Below are positions 12,297 through 24,335 of a DNA stretch of 64,000 nt, piece after piece (within the stretch, counting starts at the first letter, position 1; each line of letters starts with the position of its first letter). The stretch lies in NCBI GenBank assembly GCA_037043235.1, contig JAWRVZ010000064.1, forward strand, positions 1,292,501 through 1,356,500, in the 5' to 3' direction. The position numbers and the translations under genes are program-made. Origin of the DNA: Rhodeus uyekii (Eukaryota; Chordata; Actinopteri; Cypriniformes; Acheilognathidae). The notes beneath the pieces were generated by a model that searched no databases, was not told the origin of the DNA, and saw only the letters and a program-made list of their open reading frames with translations.

Positions 12297-12390
12297 ATTT
12301 CCACATCCCTAGCGCACTCACAATCCAGTGGCGTCAAGGCTCTGTCACAAAACTAAGAGTAAACTAGACCAAAGTGACAGAATCCTGACG

Positions 12391-14050
12391 GAAGGGACTT
12401 AAATCAGGGTTACTAGATTCTAAAATACACGCAGATTTGCCAAAAAGCATATTATCTCTCAAATAAAATATTATCTCTCTGAAATATTGAACATGTTATT
12501 TGATGTGGGCCCAGGGATGGCCAAGCTTTATTGCATATTGTCAAGTTGCATTCTGTGCACTTAAAAAAAATGCTTTTTCAAATTGAAGTAAATTTTTACG
12601 CTGCTTTAAAATGTTACATTTAGCCAACTTAAAATGACAATCCGGTTAAGTTATTCTAACACATTTTTTAGTAAACAAAACTTGTTTTATTTGGGATGAT
12701 ATCATTATGCACACCATTTGATCGGTAAAAGGCCAGTTCGATGGAAACAGGCTGTGCACTTTTACATATTCATTTTGTTGATAAAAGGACAAAAACTAAA
12801 TGGAAACTTGGATAACGACTAAACTGAGTGAGGTAACAGGGCAGCAAATGTCCTGTTCCATCCATCCATCCATCCAACCTTCCTTCCTTCCTTTACTCAT
12901 CCACTGACTCTTTCACAGTCTATGAACTGACGGGTGTTGTACAGGCAAGTGTGTTGAATGTTAAAATCTGATATCTGAACTGCTTCTTTCGGTTTCACTG
13001 ACATTCACCCCATTCCTCTCAGACAGTCTGTATGTAGTGTGTGTGTGTGTGTATGTGTGTAAGTGAGAGAGATGCAGAAGACTCTGATCCACCCTGAGCT
13101 AGTATAGGTTTGGAGCTGCTTGTTTGGAGAAACGTGCTCTGGCTACTAACTTGTGTCAGTGTACATGGTCAGTGTATCTCTCTCTCTTTCTCTCTCTGTG
13201 TGTGTGTGTGCTTGCATGTACACTTTTTTTTTAAGTTAATAGTAAATCTGTCACGTTTGACTTGTGACCTCTGCCTCACCTTTCTGTGATTCATCCTCTC
13301 AATCTCTCTTTTCACATCAATCCCTCATTCTTGATCTCCATTCATCTTCCCTTTGGCTTCCTCCCCTCCTGCCACACCTGAGGAAGCTCATTTCTGGCAG
13401 TCAACTTCCAGTGCCCAACACTCATCTGACTCATCCCTCCATCAGACAGACAGAGAGAGAGAGAGAGAATTAAGCAGCTAAAATTATGCAGCCAATATAA
13501 GAATATATTGTGTTTTTACTCTTAGTCTGACAGAAGACCATGTGTGTTACTTCTTTTGTGTGTGTGTTGTAAAATATATATATATATATATATATATATG
13601 ATTAGTTTTCTGAACCAGTGTTTATCAACTGGTGCATTGTGTCCCAGAATTTGCTAAATGTGCTGTACTTAATGACTTTAATTAGGGAAAGAACTGCAAT
13701 CGTATGAAGCAATGCAAATGACACAATCAAATATGGAATTTCTATTATATTAGATTTCTCAGAGGATGCCCGAGTTAACGACAAAAAGTAGGTAAATGGT
13801 TATTTACATAGACGTGTTCGATTCAAATGGGATTGAAATTAAAAGATTCATCTGTGAAACTCAAATTAACGAACTTGAGGAAACTAGACTTGTTTTGAAT
13901 TATAGTCTGTTCACAGGATTTGAATGATATTTCAGACATATTAAGATCATTGTGAAAACAAAACTGCTACACCTAAGCTCTCTTGCACATTCAAATCAGG
14001 CGGACCATCAGGGCTTTCCCTAGCATGTAGACATCCTGGCTGATATATCA
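12391..14050. other. Intron sequence with microsatellites
   Basis: Contains (CATC)n/(CTTC)n at about 12858-12893, GT and CT tracts at 13035-13060 and 13180-13210, and (TA)n at 13568-13599. No gene was recognised. Confidence 0.5.
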
Positions 14051-14119
14051 GTTTTTCAGTAATGTTTCCAAGCAGTCTGAATACACAATCATTTAATCAA
14101 ACAACCACAAGTCCTGCCT

Positions 14120-14124
14120 CAGAC

Positions 14125-14162
<38 letters not shown>

Positions 14163-14830
14163 ACAAGCTTGGGAGAAGCATACCCCTCTGTTTTGCCTCC
14201 AACCAATCACGTCAAGCAGGAGGCAGAGCTTAATAAAGTCGCAGTCGTATCTGTTCTGGTCAGTGAGCATGCTGCAGTCGGCTGCACAGTGTGTGTATGT
14301 GTGTGTTGTCAGAATGTGGAGCCATTTCATCACTGCTGTCTTTGGGACACACTCTGTCAGTGTGAACGAATGAGTGTGAATGAGTAAGCTTGAGCTTTTT
14401 CCTTACTGGCTCAACCCCAAATTGTCTCCCCCTCCCTTCCTCAAAACTGCCGCCACATTTCCCCCTCTTCCTCCTTTTCTCCTCCCTCTCTCCCTCCCTT
14501 ACCCTCCCTGTTTCTGCATCCAGCAAAATCACCCCTTCATCACACGCTGGACGCTGGCGTGTGTGTGCGCATGTGAGAGAGAGTGTGAGCGAGTGGCACA
14601 CCGGCGAGACGTGAGTGTGTGGAGAGAGAGAGAGAGAGAGAGAGAGGACAAGGAGGAGAAGACAGGGCGATAGGTGAGAGGGCATGTGGTGGATGAGTGT
14701 GTGATGAGAGGAGATGGGGGGAGCACTTGGACGGAGAGACGGTAGAGAGCGGAGGAAGAGAAAGCAGCGCAAAGACGCCAAGAAGTCCAAAATCAACAGT
14801 AAGGTATCCCGTTCTGTCTCTGACACTTCT
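14120..14830 (+). promoter_or_regulatory. Candidate internal promoter and alternative first exon
   Basis: This patch is more GC- and CpG-rich than the rest of the intron, with pyrimidine- and purine-rich strands and (GA)n at 14127-14161 and 14625-14646. An ATG at 14714 opens 30 codons rich in Arg and Lys (ERRKRKQRKDAKKSKINSK), ending at AAG|GTATCC (14804). That is phase 0 and would join the ankyrin exon at 39035 in frame, bypassing the SPN domain. A stronger donor (ACA|GTAAGG, 14799) is also present but would put this ATG out of frame. Mammalian Shank3 is known to use several intragenic promoters. That this is one in fish is inference. Confidence 0.25.
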
Positions 14831-16600
14831 CTATGTGTCTGTCTCTCATCATCTGTCTTGTGCAAGAGTATGTGTGTATGTTTGTTTGTTGCAGTGCATT
14901 CCATCAGACTGTGTATGTGGCTTTATAGCAGAGTAACTTCCCTTTGAACGTGTGAGACAGTTTGTTACAGGGACAGACAGTCAGAACTGGCTACAGACTC
15001 AACAAAAAGGATTTTTATGCTGTCATTGTTCATTTTATGGTAAGACTTCATTACAAAAAAAGCTGTGCTGTAACTTCAGATATGAGTAAATTTCACACAC
15101 AGTGTGAAATAGAACTGCTCGTTCAGAATTTTTAAATTTGCTTATACTTAATTAATACTTAATTTAAATATATCTCCTGATCCAACATTGGTACCAATAC
15201 ATAAAACGGGATAATCAGGGATACACGAAATATAGGTAACAAATTGCTTTTTGGCAAGATAATTTTTTGGTGTCAGTTGATTTATTTTTTTATATTTAAA
15301 GGTAATCTTCAGCAAATATCCATTTTTCATTTTGTACATTATGATGTAGTGATAACAAAAGCATTCACTTTTTAATTCAGTTTTAGTTAAAAAATACTAT
15401 TCAATAATTAGTAGAAATCCACCGACATATCGACCAATAAGCGGTATTAGCCTATAAAAGCAATTGTTTAAAAACAGAGCCGATTATATCCTGTCAATCA
15501 AAAGGTGGTGTAAACATGTGTCAAACTGCAGCTCTTACTGAATATGAAGAAAATCTCTTTTTTATTGAATTCAGGTCTGTCAAAGTTAACGCAACATTAA
15601 CACATTAACAGTTAAAAGGCATTAATTGTAGCGCGCCTACCATCCAATAATTGCAAAGAGCTTTGTGCTTTTTTACTTAAGAGAAAAACTCTTAGCTTTC
15701 AAGTTCTGTCCATTTTATCATTCATTATTCATTATTCAAAGAATAAATGGCATTTCAACACTCTTAAATGTGATGTGACAGATTACCGTTGCGCCTCATA
15801 TAAGCGTATGGAGCATGAGTCTTTTCTTCCACTTTAATAGTTATAAATATTTATATATTTAATAGTTATCAATAGGTATGATGAAAGATACAGTACACTT
15901 TATCGAAATGTAACATGTCTCCTGTAATAACCCAATCAGTGTTTCTACCACTGCATTTACCTCAGGAAAGTTATCACAAGTTCACCAAAACAAAATTAAA
16001 CGTTATTAGCAGATATTATTATTGAATCAGCGGAGAAATTTTTGTATTTGGTCATCTCTAATAATTAGCTATCTGCCATAACATGAAAATCATCAGCTTG
16101 ATTACCACTTTTCATCAGTTTTATTCTCAATAATTATCAGTAGGATTGATAAACTATTATAGTATTTGTTATAAGATGTAATATGCTAATTATTATAGAT
16201 TTTTTGTTTTGATATTTTCTTTTTTAGCTTTTTTGAATATTTTTTTTCTTTAATTATAAGTTTTACTTTAAGTAATATTTAGTTCAAACGTTTATTTTGA
16301 TTAGTTTCAAGTCATTTCAGCTTTCTTTCAATTAATTAAAACCGTTTTATTGTCGTAGATTTTTTTAACTATAACAACACAGCAGCATATTGGACAGAAT
16401 TCATAAAATGTATTGATATCGCTGCATCTTACAAATACATTTGATCCATATATATAGCAAATCCAAGTGTTTGCACGATGTAAAAACTTTGATGTATATG
16501 AACACAATATTGTAAACAGGCCTAAAATGCACACTGGTTGCAGCCCATTGGACCCTCCGTACTGTTGAGCCTTGGGCTGATGGGAGACAAAGATCATCCG
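14831..16600. other. Intron sequence with decayed repeat pieces
   Basis: 15570-15650 contains GTCTGTCAAAGTTAACGCAAC and following words that resemble a fish DNA-transposon end. The rest is very AT-rich, with no gene recognised. Confidence 0.4.
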
Positions 16601-17135
16601 TGTCTTTCTTCAGCTGAAGTTCCAGCAATCTACTCACACACACTCACACAGTCACATTCAAGCTCCACTGCTGTTTTGACATTCTTCGCTACACTGAACG
16701 CATGCTGATAAAAGAGTGTGGGTGTTTAAGGTGTGAACAAGAACAGTTCAAGCATTGAGGTTTACCACATAAAGCATTTTCAGTGTATTCCCCCATTTTC
16801 ACTCTTTCTTGCTCCTCCTTTGAATGCCATGCCCGAATTGTGTGGTACCTGCGGATGGATTTGACAGTGTGCTGATCCGCGGTCTTGACTGAGATGACAC
16901 GGGCTGTGATGCGTAATCTCTTGATCCTGTGAAGTGACTGATGGGAGATTTAACGAGGGCTCTGAGTGGCAGCCGTTTACTCGACGGCATGATACTGTTT
17001 GGGAAAACAGTATTGGAATATTTGGGAGACTGTACTTTAGGGACTAGTGAGAGCACATGAGGGGAATGTGTCCTTCTTACCAACCTTGTTGTACAGTTGA
17101 TTCCATACAGGGCTAATAGTCCCCCTTTACAAGTC
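16601..17135. other. Non-repetitive intron block
   Basis: Balanced composition, no visible repeat words and a 112-codon minus-strand frame (16799-17137) without recognisable motifs. It could be conserved non-coding DNA; coding is not supported. Confidence 0.3.
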
Positions 17136-17269
17136 ATATTTGGGTGATAGGATTACAGTGTTGATTATATTAAAAGCCAGATGTACTTTCATTATTCACT
17201 TTAATGGTTCACTAAAAACCATTAAAGTTTTGGTAAGGATACATATACACTTTTTTGTGTTTGTGTCTG

Positions 17270-17311
17270 TATGTATATATGTATGTGTGCGTGCGTGCGT
17301 GCGTGCGTGCA

Positions 17312-17345
<34 letters not shown>

Positions 17346-17663
17346 GCTTTCTATTTGAATATATTTTAGAATGTAATTTATTCCTGTGATGCAAAGCATA
17401 ATTTCTCCAGTCTTCAGTGTCACATGATCCTTCAGAAATCATTCTAATATGCTGATCTGATTTGCTGCTCAAGAAACATTTCTTATTATCAACATTGAAT
17501 ACAGTTATTGTGGAAACTGAAACCTCAAAAGCATTTATCTTTAATAAAAGTAGCATTATAAAGGTTTTTACTGTCACCGTTGTTTAATTTAATTTAATGC
17601 ATCCCATCCTACTTAAATTTAAGTACAGTATATACAGTATATACAGTATATACAGTATGTATA

Positions 17664-17708
<45 letters not shown>

Positions 17709-17710
17709 AT
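17270..17710. repeat. Microsatellites flanking a dispersed cyprinid-type repeat
   Basis: (GCGT)n/(GT)n at 17287-17341 and (TATACAG)n/(TA)n at 17628-17706. Between them, 17355-17585 belongs to a dispersed repeat (TTATTCCTGTGATGCAAAGC) also seen at 43120-43340, 49500-49740 and 55580-55650. Confidence 0.6.
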
Positions 17711-18644
17711 ACATTTCTTTCATATATAAAATAAAGCTGTAAAGAAGCCTTTGACATTATGGCAGTTTATTAAGATTGAAACAACTAAAATCATGGACTA
17801 CTAAGAAGCAAGAGTTTAGCTGGCATTGAGCTCTAGAAGAAACATTTATGAGAGGGTGTTTGATCTGAGAAGCAGAGGATTTTGGCAAAAGTCTCCATTT
17901 GTACTCATTTTAATAACATTGCTGCCACAGGAAAAACAACATAGATCTCATTATTACAATACACCACCATTTACAAGCTGTAGAGTAATTTGTGTTTGTA
18001 CATACACATGTCTTAGTGTGTTACCACAAGGTCAGTATATCAACTCTTGAGCAAGACACTTATCCAGGAGAACTGACCCTGTTATACGCCAGCTTTAATT
18101 AAATCATCTGCTAAATGGCTACTTGCTTATTTATAAGGGAGGTTTTTGAAATGAATGTCAGGTCTTCAAGAGAAGGTACATATTAATGTTATATACCGGT
18201 GAATATTCTGATGAATTATTTTGGATTGCTTTTTCAGTACCATGCATGTGAGATTGGAGTGAGAGAGCGGATAAAGCTGTAAATAACGTCCCATCCACTG
18301 AACTGTCCCGGGACTCTTTTATCGGCCCTGCCCTGAGGCTGACCATTACACAACCTAATTAAACCAGAGCGAGATCCAGTACAGCCACAGAGTACTTACA
18401 CATCAGCTGCACATAACTCACATAACTCACACATACGGCTTTATTTCGTCAGGAGTCATTTAGAATCACTCATATACTGTTGCCCATTCATGCGTGCACA
18501 ACAGTTAATCATCTTTATACAACCTCAAACAAATTAAGAGACATCCAGGATACATCTGACAGTGTTTTAGGGAAAATACTTTTTACATTAACATGAATAT
18601 GAATAAGATGAATATGAGCAGCACTAAACATTCTACGTGCATAA
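17711..18644. other. Intron sequence with a SINE scrap and a non-repetitive block
   Basis: 18050-18125 is a degenerate SINE tail (ATCTGCTAAATGGCTACTTGC). 18235-18385 is not repeat-like and contains homeobox-type ACCTAATTAAACC, a possible conserved non-coding piece. No gene was recognised. Confidence 0.35.
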
Positions 18645-19925
18645 TAGCTTGGGGTGTAACGGTACAGAAAACAAAAAGGAACAAACTGTGTCTCTGCCTT
18701 TAAATGAATACAATTATAATTAAAAGGGTAAAAAAAATGTGTTCTGCTAATGCTGTAAACTGTAGGGAGCCCTTACTTGCACTTTACTATAGTATTAAAG
18801 GTTAACAACAGAGCCCAAACTCTGAGCTTAAATGAAAATTTGCTTCTTTATTTTTAGATGTAATAAACTATGAAATAACAAATTGTATGCAAACATATAA
18901 ACTGTATTGTAAGGCAGTATTTACATTAACTTAAACTATAAATATGATTATGTTTTTAATTCAATTCGTTGTTGAAGTATAATCATTTACACAATGGCTG
19001 TTATTTTTGTATATTTTAAAGGCATTAAATAATCAAGACATCACTAAAAGGTTAAGTAAAATATTATGAAAATATAGGCTAATATAGTGCATATATTTAG
19101 CAAAAGAGTTCATTTCTCTTGTGAACTAACAGGGTGTGGACAATAGTTGTGTTTCCATGCGAATAAAAACCTTTGCGATGGTCCAGTTATGCCGTCCCAA
19201 TCTCGTTGCACAGCTTCGGAAGTTCTGTTTTGGTCATTCTTAGGAAATTCTGTTCTGTAATGCCTGAGCAATTGGTTCTGTATAATTCCCTCAAATAAAT
19301 TATAATGAAAATTAATATATACAGTGGTTTCTAGTGCAGCAACTTTTATTTTCTATATTTGCAATTTTAGAGCCAGTTTATGGGAAAGTGACGTTTTGTT
19401 CTCTATGACTGACTGATTGGAAAAAGTGCTTTATTTGCAAATGTTTTATGCGACATTGCAAATTTGATCACACTTTTAATTCACAACTTTGGATTGAAAT
19501 GTAGCTACTGAATAACTTGCCTGAGGTAAATAAAATATACATGGCAATCTATTTTATTGCTGTTTTTCCAATATTGAAATACTGTGATTGAGCGATTACA
19601 CAAAATATAAAAGTTTCAGTAAGTTCTTCTGTATCTTTCAACATACCTTCATATGTTCATCATGTTTATTCTGTAAGCAATATTAAAGAGGAAGAGATGC
19701 AGCTTCAACTAAAGAGCCTATACTGTGATTTATTGTTTAAATCTCGTGATAAAATCGACAGGATTTCAAAGATACTTTGCTTGATCTAATCTACAACGCT
19801 ATATTTGTGTGTACACATAAGACTCTGGGTGGGACAGCAGGGGGTGTTTGGTACACCATAAGAGTATCGCGGTAAGTTCAATGGGTTGTGTATCGCGGTT
19901 TTTCAGTATGAATATTGTTACATAA
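18645..19925. mobile_element. hAT-like element remnant
   Basis: The left end GGGGTGTAACGGTAC and right subterminal words (ATCGCGGTTTTTCAG, ending GTTACA) resemble fish hAT terminal regions built on GTAACGGTAC/ACCGCGATAC. The interior is AT-rich and has no transposase frame. Ends are approximate. Confidence 0.4.
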
Positions 19926-20535
19926 TATCTGGCTCAACACATTTCTCTGTTATGTTCATTACAGTCTCATGCTGAGATCAGTTTTCATAATTGCTTTTTT
20001 CTGAGATCACTAAAGTCTATTGTGGTGCTAACAGTCCAGTGTACTTAGACTGCACACATTTTGTGAAACAGATGGATATGACATGTATTCCCATTTATCT
20101 GTCTGTTTACTTAACTTTAAATCGCTTTTGATGCGCCATGCAAATGTAATGTTCACATAGCTGGAATCAATATCTAATGTTAACATGAAATCAAAACAGC
20201 AGGCACAGTCTATGTGAGAGTCCTTGATGCTTTCTTAAAAAGAGTGCATATGCTGGTTGAACTCAAACAACCATAACACAGCATATTCGTCCTGCTTGTG
20301 GCTGCTCGTATGTTTTCAGCCACAAATACACCATATGCACACATTTTCTGTCTTTCTCTTTCAGATTGGAATAGTTGATGTGTAAGCCTCACTGCTGTAA
20401 ATTAAGGTCATGTAGGCTGTGTTGAAAGTAACTGAGGGATCCAGCAGTTATTTACTCATTAGTTGTTCACCATATTGTTTGGACCCGTGTTTCACAAAAT
20501 GTTATCATAATCCATCAAAAGACCTGTATGAACTA
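19926..20535. other. Intron sequence, nothing recognised
   Basis: AT-rich, with no element ends, hairpins or coding motifs that I can support. Confidence 0.4.
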
Positions 20536-20751
20536 GTTCCCTTTCTAGGGAACTCGAGCTGCGTCCAAAGCGCTAGGGGAACGCTTTGGATGCAGCTCTC
20601 GTTCCCTCTCAGGGAACTATGGTTACATACGTAACCTGAGACGTTCCCTTTCTAGGGAACTTGAACTGCGTCCAAAGCATTCCCCTAGCGCTTTGGACGC
20701 AGCTTGAGTTCCCTCTCAGGGAACTATGGTTACATACGTAACCTGAGACGT
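20536..20751. repeat. Two tandem ~108-bp palindromic modules, one with inverted core
   Basis: The copies at 20536-20643 and 20644-20751 share AACTATGGTTACATACGTAA and TTCCCTTTCTAGGGAAC. Each is itself palindromic around GCTGCGTCCAAAGC...GCTTTGGACGCAGC. The central segment is in opposite orientation in the two copies: GCGCTAGGGGAACGC in the first and near its reverse complement in the second. The GGGAACTCGAGCTGCGTC word recurs at the ends of the elements at 33361-35630 and 46265-47829. Confidence 0.85.
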
Positions 20752-21850
20752 TTTATGATACTTCTATGCTGTTTTTTTTAAGTTTGTAGTCACAGTAGTA
20801 TGTAATTGTATTTAAAACGGTGATCAGTTTCATGTTCAGAATTTTCCTTTTTGTATTTCACAGAGAAAAGTAAGTCATAGAGGTTTAGAAAAACATCTTT
20901 CGTTCAGGTGAACTATCCTTTTAAACATGAGCCCCGTAGTTGCTTATTGAATTGACTCAAACCAGTACATAAGAGCACCATCTTTCTTTCTCAATGCACC
21001 AGTCAGAGGTTAATGGGCCAGTTGTTCATCCATAAACTGCACCTATGAGACTTTAAACTGCTGCTCTTCTCACCTGTGGACAGCAAGACAGATTATGTGG
21101 AGTCTGAGAGAGAGAGATTGTAAGTTTGTCACTATTTTTTGATACCAAAAGAACTCACTCCTGAAATCCCATTAAGACAAATGGATCTCTCATGGAGCCG
21201 TCTGTCAGGCATGAAGTGAGACGCTCTGCTGGAAAGTGGAGCAATAACTCAACACTAACTGACTGTGTGATGGGGAACTGACAAGTCACCGCCGGACTGC
21301 CAGTCTCTCAGTCAGTATAACAGACATCACATATGCCATTTAAATGTCACATTAACACTTGTTTGCCACCGGTCAGTTTCATTATGTGTGCTGTGACATG
21401 CATTATGAGCACTGCTAAATGTATCATTGGAAGATACTATCAGATGTGTTAGCAGATTTGGGGTGGATTATTATGGAATGTTCTGGCAGCCATGAGTGCT
21501 TTATTAGAATTGATGGGATAAATGCTAAATATTAATACTAAATACATTAAGAGCATTCACATTCATTTATCAGGCGCTTTCACAATATAGGTGTATATAT
21601 TGGAGCCAAAATGGGGATCTATTATGCAACATGGTCATTATAGATTTATGGATATGAATACTGTGTGAAGTTATTTATATATATTGTCTATTCAATATCC
21701 ATATGTATGTATACATGAATATTATGAGGTGTCTTTTTGGTTCATTGAAAGTAATGATAGATATATCATGGGGAAAGTATAATTTTCAATAGCAAATATG
21801 AGGATCTGGGTTGTGCTGGATAAACACTAGGCATGTTTTGGGAATATTAT
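20752..21850. other. Intron sequence with a non-repetitive block
   Basis: 21000-21480 has balanced composition and lacks repeat words; the rest is AT-rich. No gene was recognised. Confidence 0.35.
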
Positions 21851-22667
21851 TGTCAGGTGTGGGTGGAGAAGGGAAGAGCGAGGACTCAAGGATGCAGGTT
21901 ATTAGGGCTTTCACAAAAAGAAAACAAAATACAAACAAAAACCACCCCGAGGGGGAAAAACCAGACTAGACTGACTAAAACCGAGCACGACAAGACAGGT
22001 TGCAAACGGTAGTAACAAACATGATAAAGACATAGTGTGGACAACGACACGACACAGGACAGCAAACATGAGGAGATTAATACACACAGGAGGAAGGATA
22101 AATGATCGGGAAACAGCTGGGACAAATCAAACGAATGACAAGGAAACAAGGAGGGGGGAGAACACAGAGTAGACATGAACACACAGCCAATGCGGATGCT
22201 CATCGCCGCGTGTTCACATTAAACAAAGACGACATGCAGCTGGTGACAACCAAACTGCGCGCGCAACACCAAAGCACACAATGAATGCACGCAGCCGAGG
22301 TAAACACGAACCGTGTGCTTACAACACTGCACAGAGACACGAGAGCACGTGGTACAAGCAAAGCCTGAAACCATGCCCACTCACATAGCGTAGAGCGCGT
22401 GAGAACGAGCAACCACTCGTCTCACGCACTCACGACAAGGACGAACACCCGGGTCATGAATGTACGAACCCCGACACAAAAACGAGACCGAACAAGACTG
22501 TCTGGGGATCGGACATCATAACCCGCATGCAGGACGTTACACAGACAAGAGTGCGCGCGGCTCGGACTGTCTAAGCCGCGCGCACACCAAACTCAAGACA
22601 TTATGGAGCTCTGAGCTCTGCCTCAACAACAAGAAATTACTAGACTGAATGTGGCAGAACCCTCACA
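21851..22667 (-). mobile_element. Solo LTR, family A copy 2
   Basis: An 817-bp block bounded by TGTCAGGTGTGGG at the left and CCCTCACA at the right, flanked by ATTAT and ATTAG (4 of 5 match). It is a GC-rich island with CpG-rich words and contains three or so internal subrepeats of about 55 bp. Read on the minus strand it starts TGTGAGGGTTCTGCCACA, typical of vertebrate LTR retrotransposons. It has no internal coding region. Open frames inside are low-complexity and unlikely to be genes. Confidence 0.7.
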
Positions 22668-22904
22668 ATTAGTGTTGGATATAAATCATGGAATATATAT
22701 ACACTTATTAAATGTAATTAAAAAGTCTAATATTAAAACAATTCATTTAAAACAAACTCATTTAAAACAAGAAATTAATCATTAGTAAGAAAGTCATTTT
22801 TGGTTTCAGTTTTCAGCCTGGTATTTTAATTTCGCTGACTGCGTTACACACCATGGCTGAAATCCATCCACGTTTGGCAAGATGGCGGGTCATATTATCA
22901 AGCC

Positions 22905-23150
22905 CTGAGTGTGTGTATTGGACATGGTGAAGTATGTAGTGGGAAAAATAGGTAATATGATGGACAGAGGTCAATATATATTAGTAGGTTGAAGTATAGT
23001 CTATTATGGGAGGTGACAGAATTGAGTGTGTTGGGTATATATTGAGTAAGATGATGTATGTTGTGAGAAGTATAGGTATTTTTATGTGATGTGTTGGATA
23101 TATTTTGAACAAAGGCAGATGTACTGTGTGGGAATATGTGGTGTATTTTG
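22905..23150. repeat. Degenerate minisatellite, ~60-bp period
   Basis: Four diverged units share TTGG.TATAT..TGA.TAAG, TGATGTATG and GTGGGAA.TATAGGTA.T. Units begin near 22908, 22970, 23028 and 23090. Confidence 0.5.
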
Positions 23151-23274
23151 GTCTGTGCCATGCTCCACTGGTCTGTGCTGTCAGAGGCACATGGATGGCA
23201 ATGCTGACTCAAGCTTTTCTCTTTCTGTTGGTCTGTCCGTGATCTGATGATGGAAGGCATTCCTCACGTTCCTT

Positions 23275-23300
23275 TACACACACACGCGCACACACACGGA
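23275..23300. repeat. (CA)n microsatellite
   Basis: CA repeats with interspersed CG dinucleotides. Confidence 0.9.
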
Positions 23301-23645
23301 CTCACACACACCATTAATTCACTTTCATTTTATTCATGTGTTTGTGTATATTGAATGCTCAAGTCAGCAGTTTGTGGAGGGACTGCGCTCAGCTTTATGA
23401 CTGTGGTGAATAGTTTCATATTTATGAATCACATCAATGTCACGACTGAGATTATAAACAGACTCAGTTTACACAGTGCTGCTTTCATTGTCGCAACATT
23501 GGAAACCAGTCATCACACAGATGTTTATTTCCTCACCTTTACCTCAGACAATTTAGCAAACACAGGAGCAGGAGAGACATACGTAACTGTGAATTACCAA
23601 GTCATTGGTTGGGTTTTGACCGGTCATGTTGCCTTTTTGAAATCA
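23301..23645. other. Intron sequence with an unassigned open frame
   Basis: The + strand frame at 23355-23747 (130 codons) runs into the repeat starting at 23650 and has no recognised domain. I do not call it a gene. Confidence 0.4.
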
Positions 23646-23649
23646 CATG

Positions 23650-24185
23650 ATCAAGTCACCTTTATTTTTATAGTGCTTTATACGATACAGATAAACAGGA
23701 AAACAACAGAATCGATGCAGACAGAATTCAATGTAAAGCAGCTCTAAAAATACAATAGTCACTATTTAGCTGAAATCAGTTCAGTGTTGATTCAGTTCAG
23801 ATCAATTATGAAATGAGATCAGTTAAGCAACTCTACAGAAGACTATTGTGTCATTATTTAGCTTGAGTCAGTTCAGAGTCGATTCAGTTCAGCTCAATAA
23901 TAGTATCCATGTTATTATGAAACAAGGACAAATCAGCTATAAAGACTGCAGAAAATAGTCATCATCCAGCTCACTTCAAATCTAGTTCTCATTCAATTGA
24001 GTCAGTTGTGTCAAATCAGTAATATTACTGAATGTTAAGTCTCCTCAACTAAGCCAGCCAAAGACGGCAGTTTCAGGGAAGGAACTCGTTGAAGGAAATG
24101 GAGAAAAGGCCTTGATGGAAACCAGCCTCAGTCTGGGGGAAAATTCTCCTCTGGCCAGTCGGTAATGAAAAAGCACAGACTGTAT
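23650..24185. repeat. Dispersed repeat with CAGTTCAG subrepeats
   Basis: Words such as TCAGTTCAG.T.GATTCAGTTC and CAATAATAGTAT recur three times with a period near 90 bp, after a TTTATTTTTATAGTGCTTTATA lead. This is a familiar fish repeat layout with no coding capacity. Confidence 0.5.
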
Positions 24186-24243
24186 TATGTGTTATGTAGT
24201 CATAATATAGAACACAACTTTGAATTATGGTAAAAGGTTAAGC

Positions 24244-24335
24244 GTTTCTGTAGCTCAAACAGTAGTGCAGGCTGTAAGTGTCATGAGTTTGATTACCAGA
24301 GGATGCATGAACTGATTAAATGTTTGCAAAAAATG
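24244..24335 (+). repeat. tRNA-derived SINE fragment
   Basis: TTTCTGTAGCTCAAACAGTAG (A box) and a decayed B box (GAGTTTGATTACC). Same family as 1-89 and 55032-55178. Confidence 0.55.

Larger units (their letters stand above)
10708..12311. mobile_element. Non-autonomous hAT element with long internal inverted repeat
   Basis: The element begins TAGTGATGT and ends ACATCCCTA, so the terminal repeat is TAG(T/G)GATGT. An exact 8-bp duplication GCGCACTC lies on both sides (10700-10707 and 12312-12319); 8-bp duplications are the hAT signature. It is 1604 bp long. The left 416 bp has no counterpart on the right. Next come two 340-bp arms in inverted order (11124-11465 and 11954-12296) around a spacer of about 490 bp. 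No transposase is present. In the spacer, on the minus strand, a short ATG frame (MSASSESESGGSQG) runs into an AAG|GTAAGA-like donor and could be a relic first exon. Confidence 0.85.
10156..12390 (-). mobile_element. Solo LTR, family A copy 1, split by a hAT insertion
   Basis: The ends are TGTCAGGGTTGG at the left and CCTGACG at the right, with a perfect 5-bp target duplication GAAGG on both sides (10151-10155 and 12391-12395). Without the inserted hAT and its duplicated 8-mer the LTR is about 0.62 kb. It is related to the blocks at 21851-22667 and 50925-51658 through shared phrases (CAGCCAATGCAAAC, GAGAACGAGC) and internal subrepeats. No internal gag-pol region remains, so it is a solo LTR of an endogenous LTR retrotransposon. 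The minus orientation is inferred from alignment to copy 2. Confidence 0.7.

Noticed and set aside
14260..14904. 214-codon minus-strand frame
   Set aside because: Built from Ser-Leu runs of GA microsatellites; no domain. The region is of interest only as a possible + strand promoter.
16799..17137. 112-codon minus-strand gene
   Set aside because: No recognised motif, no splice logic, and composition like non-coding DNA.
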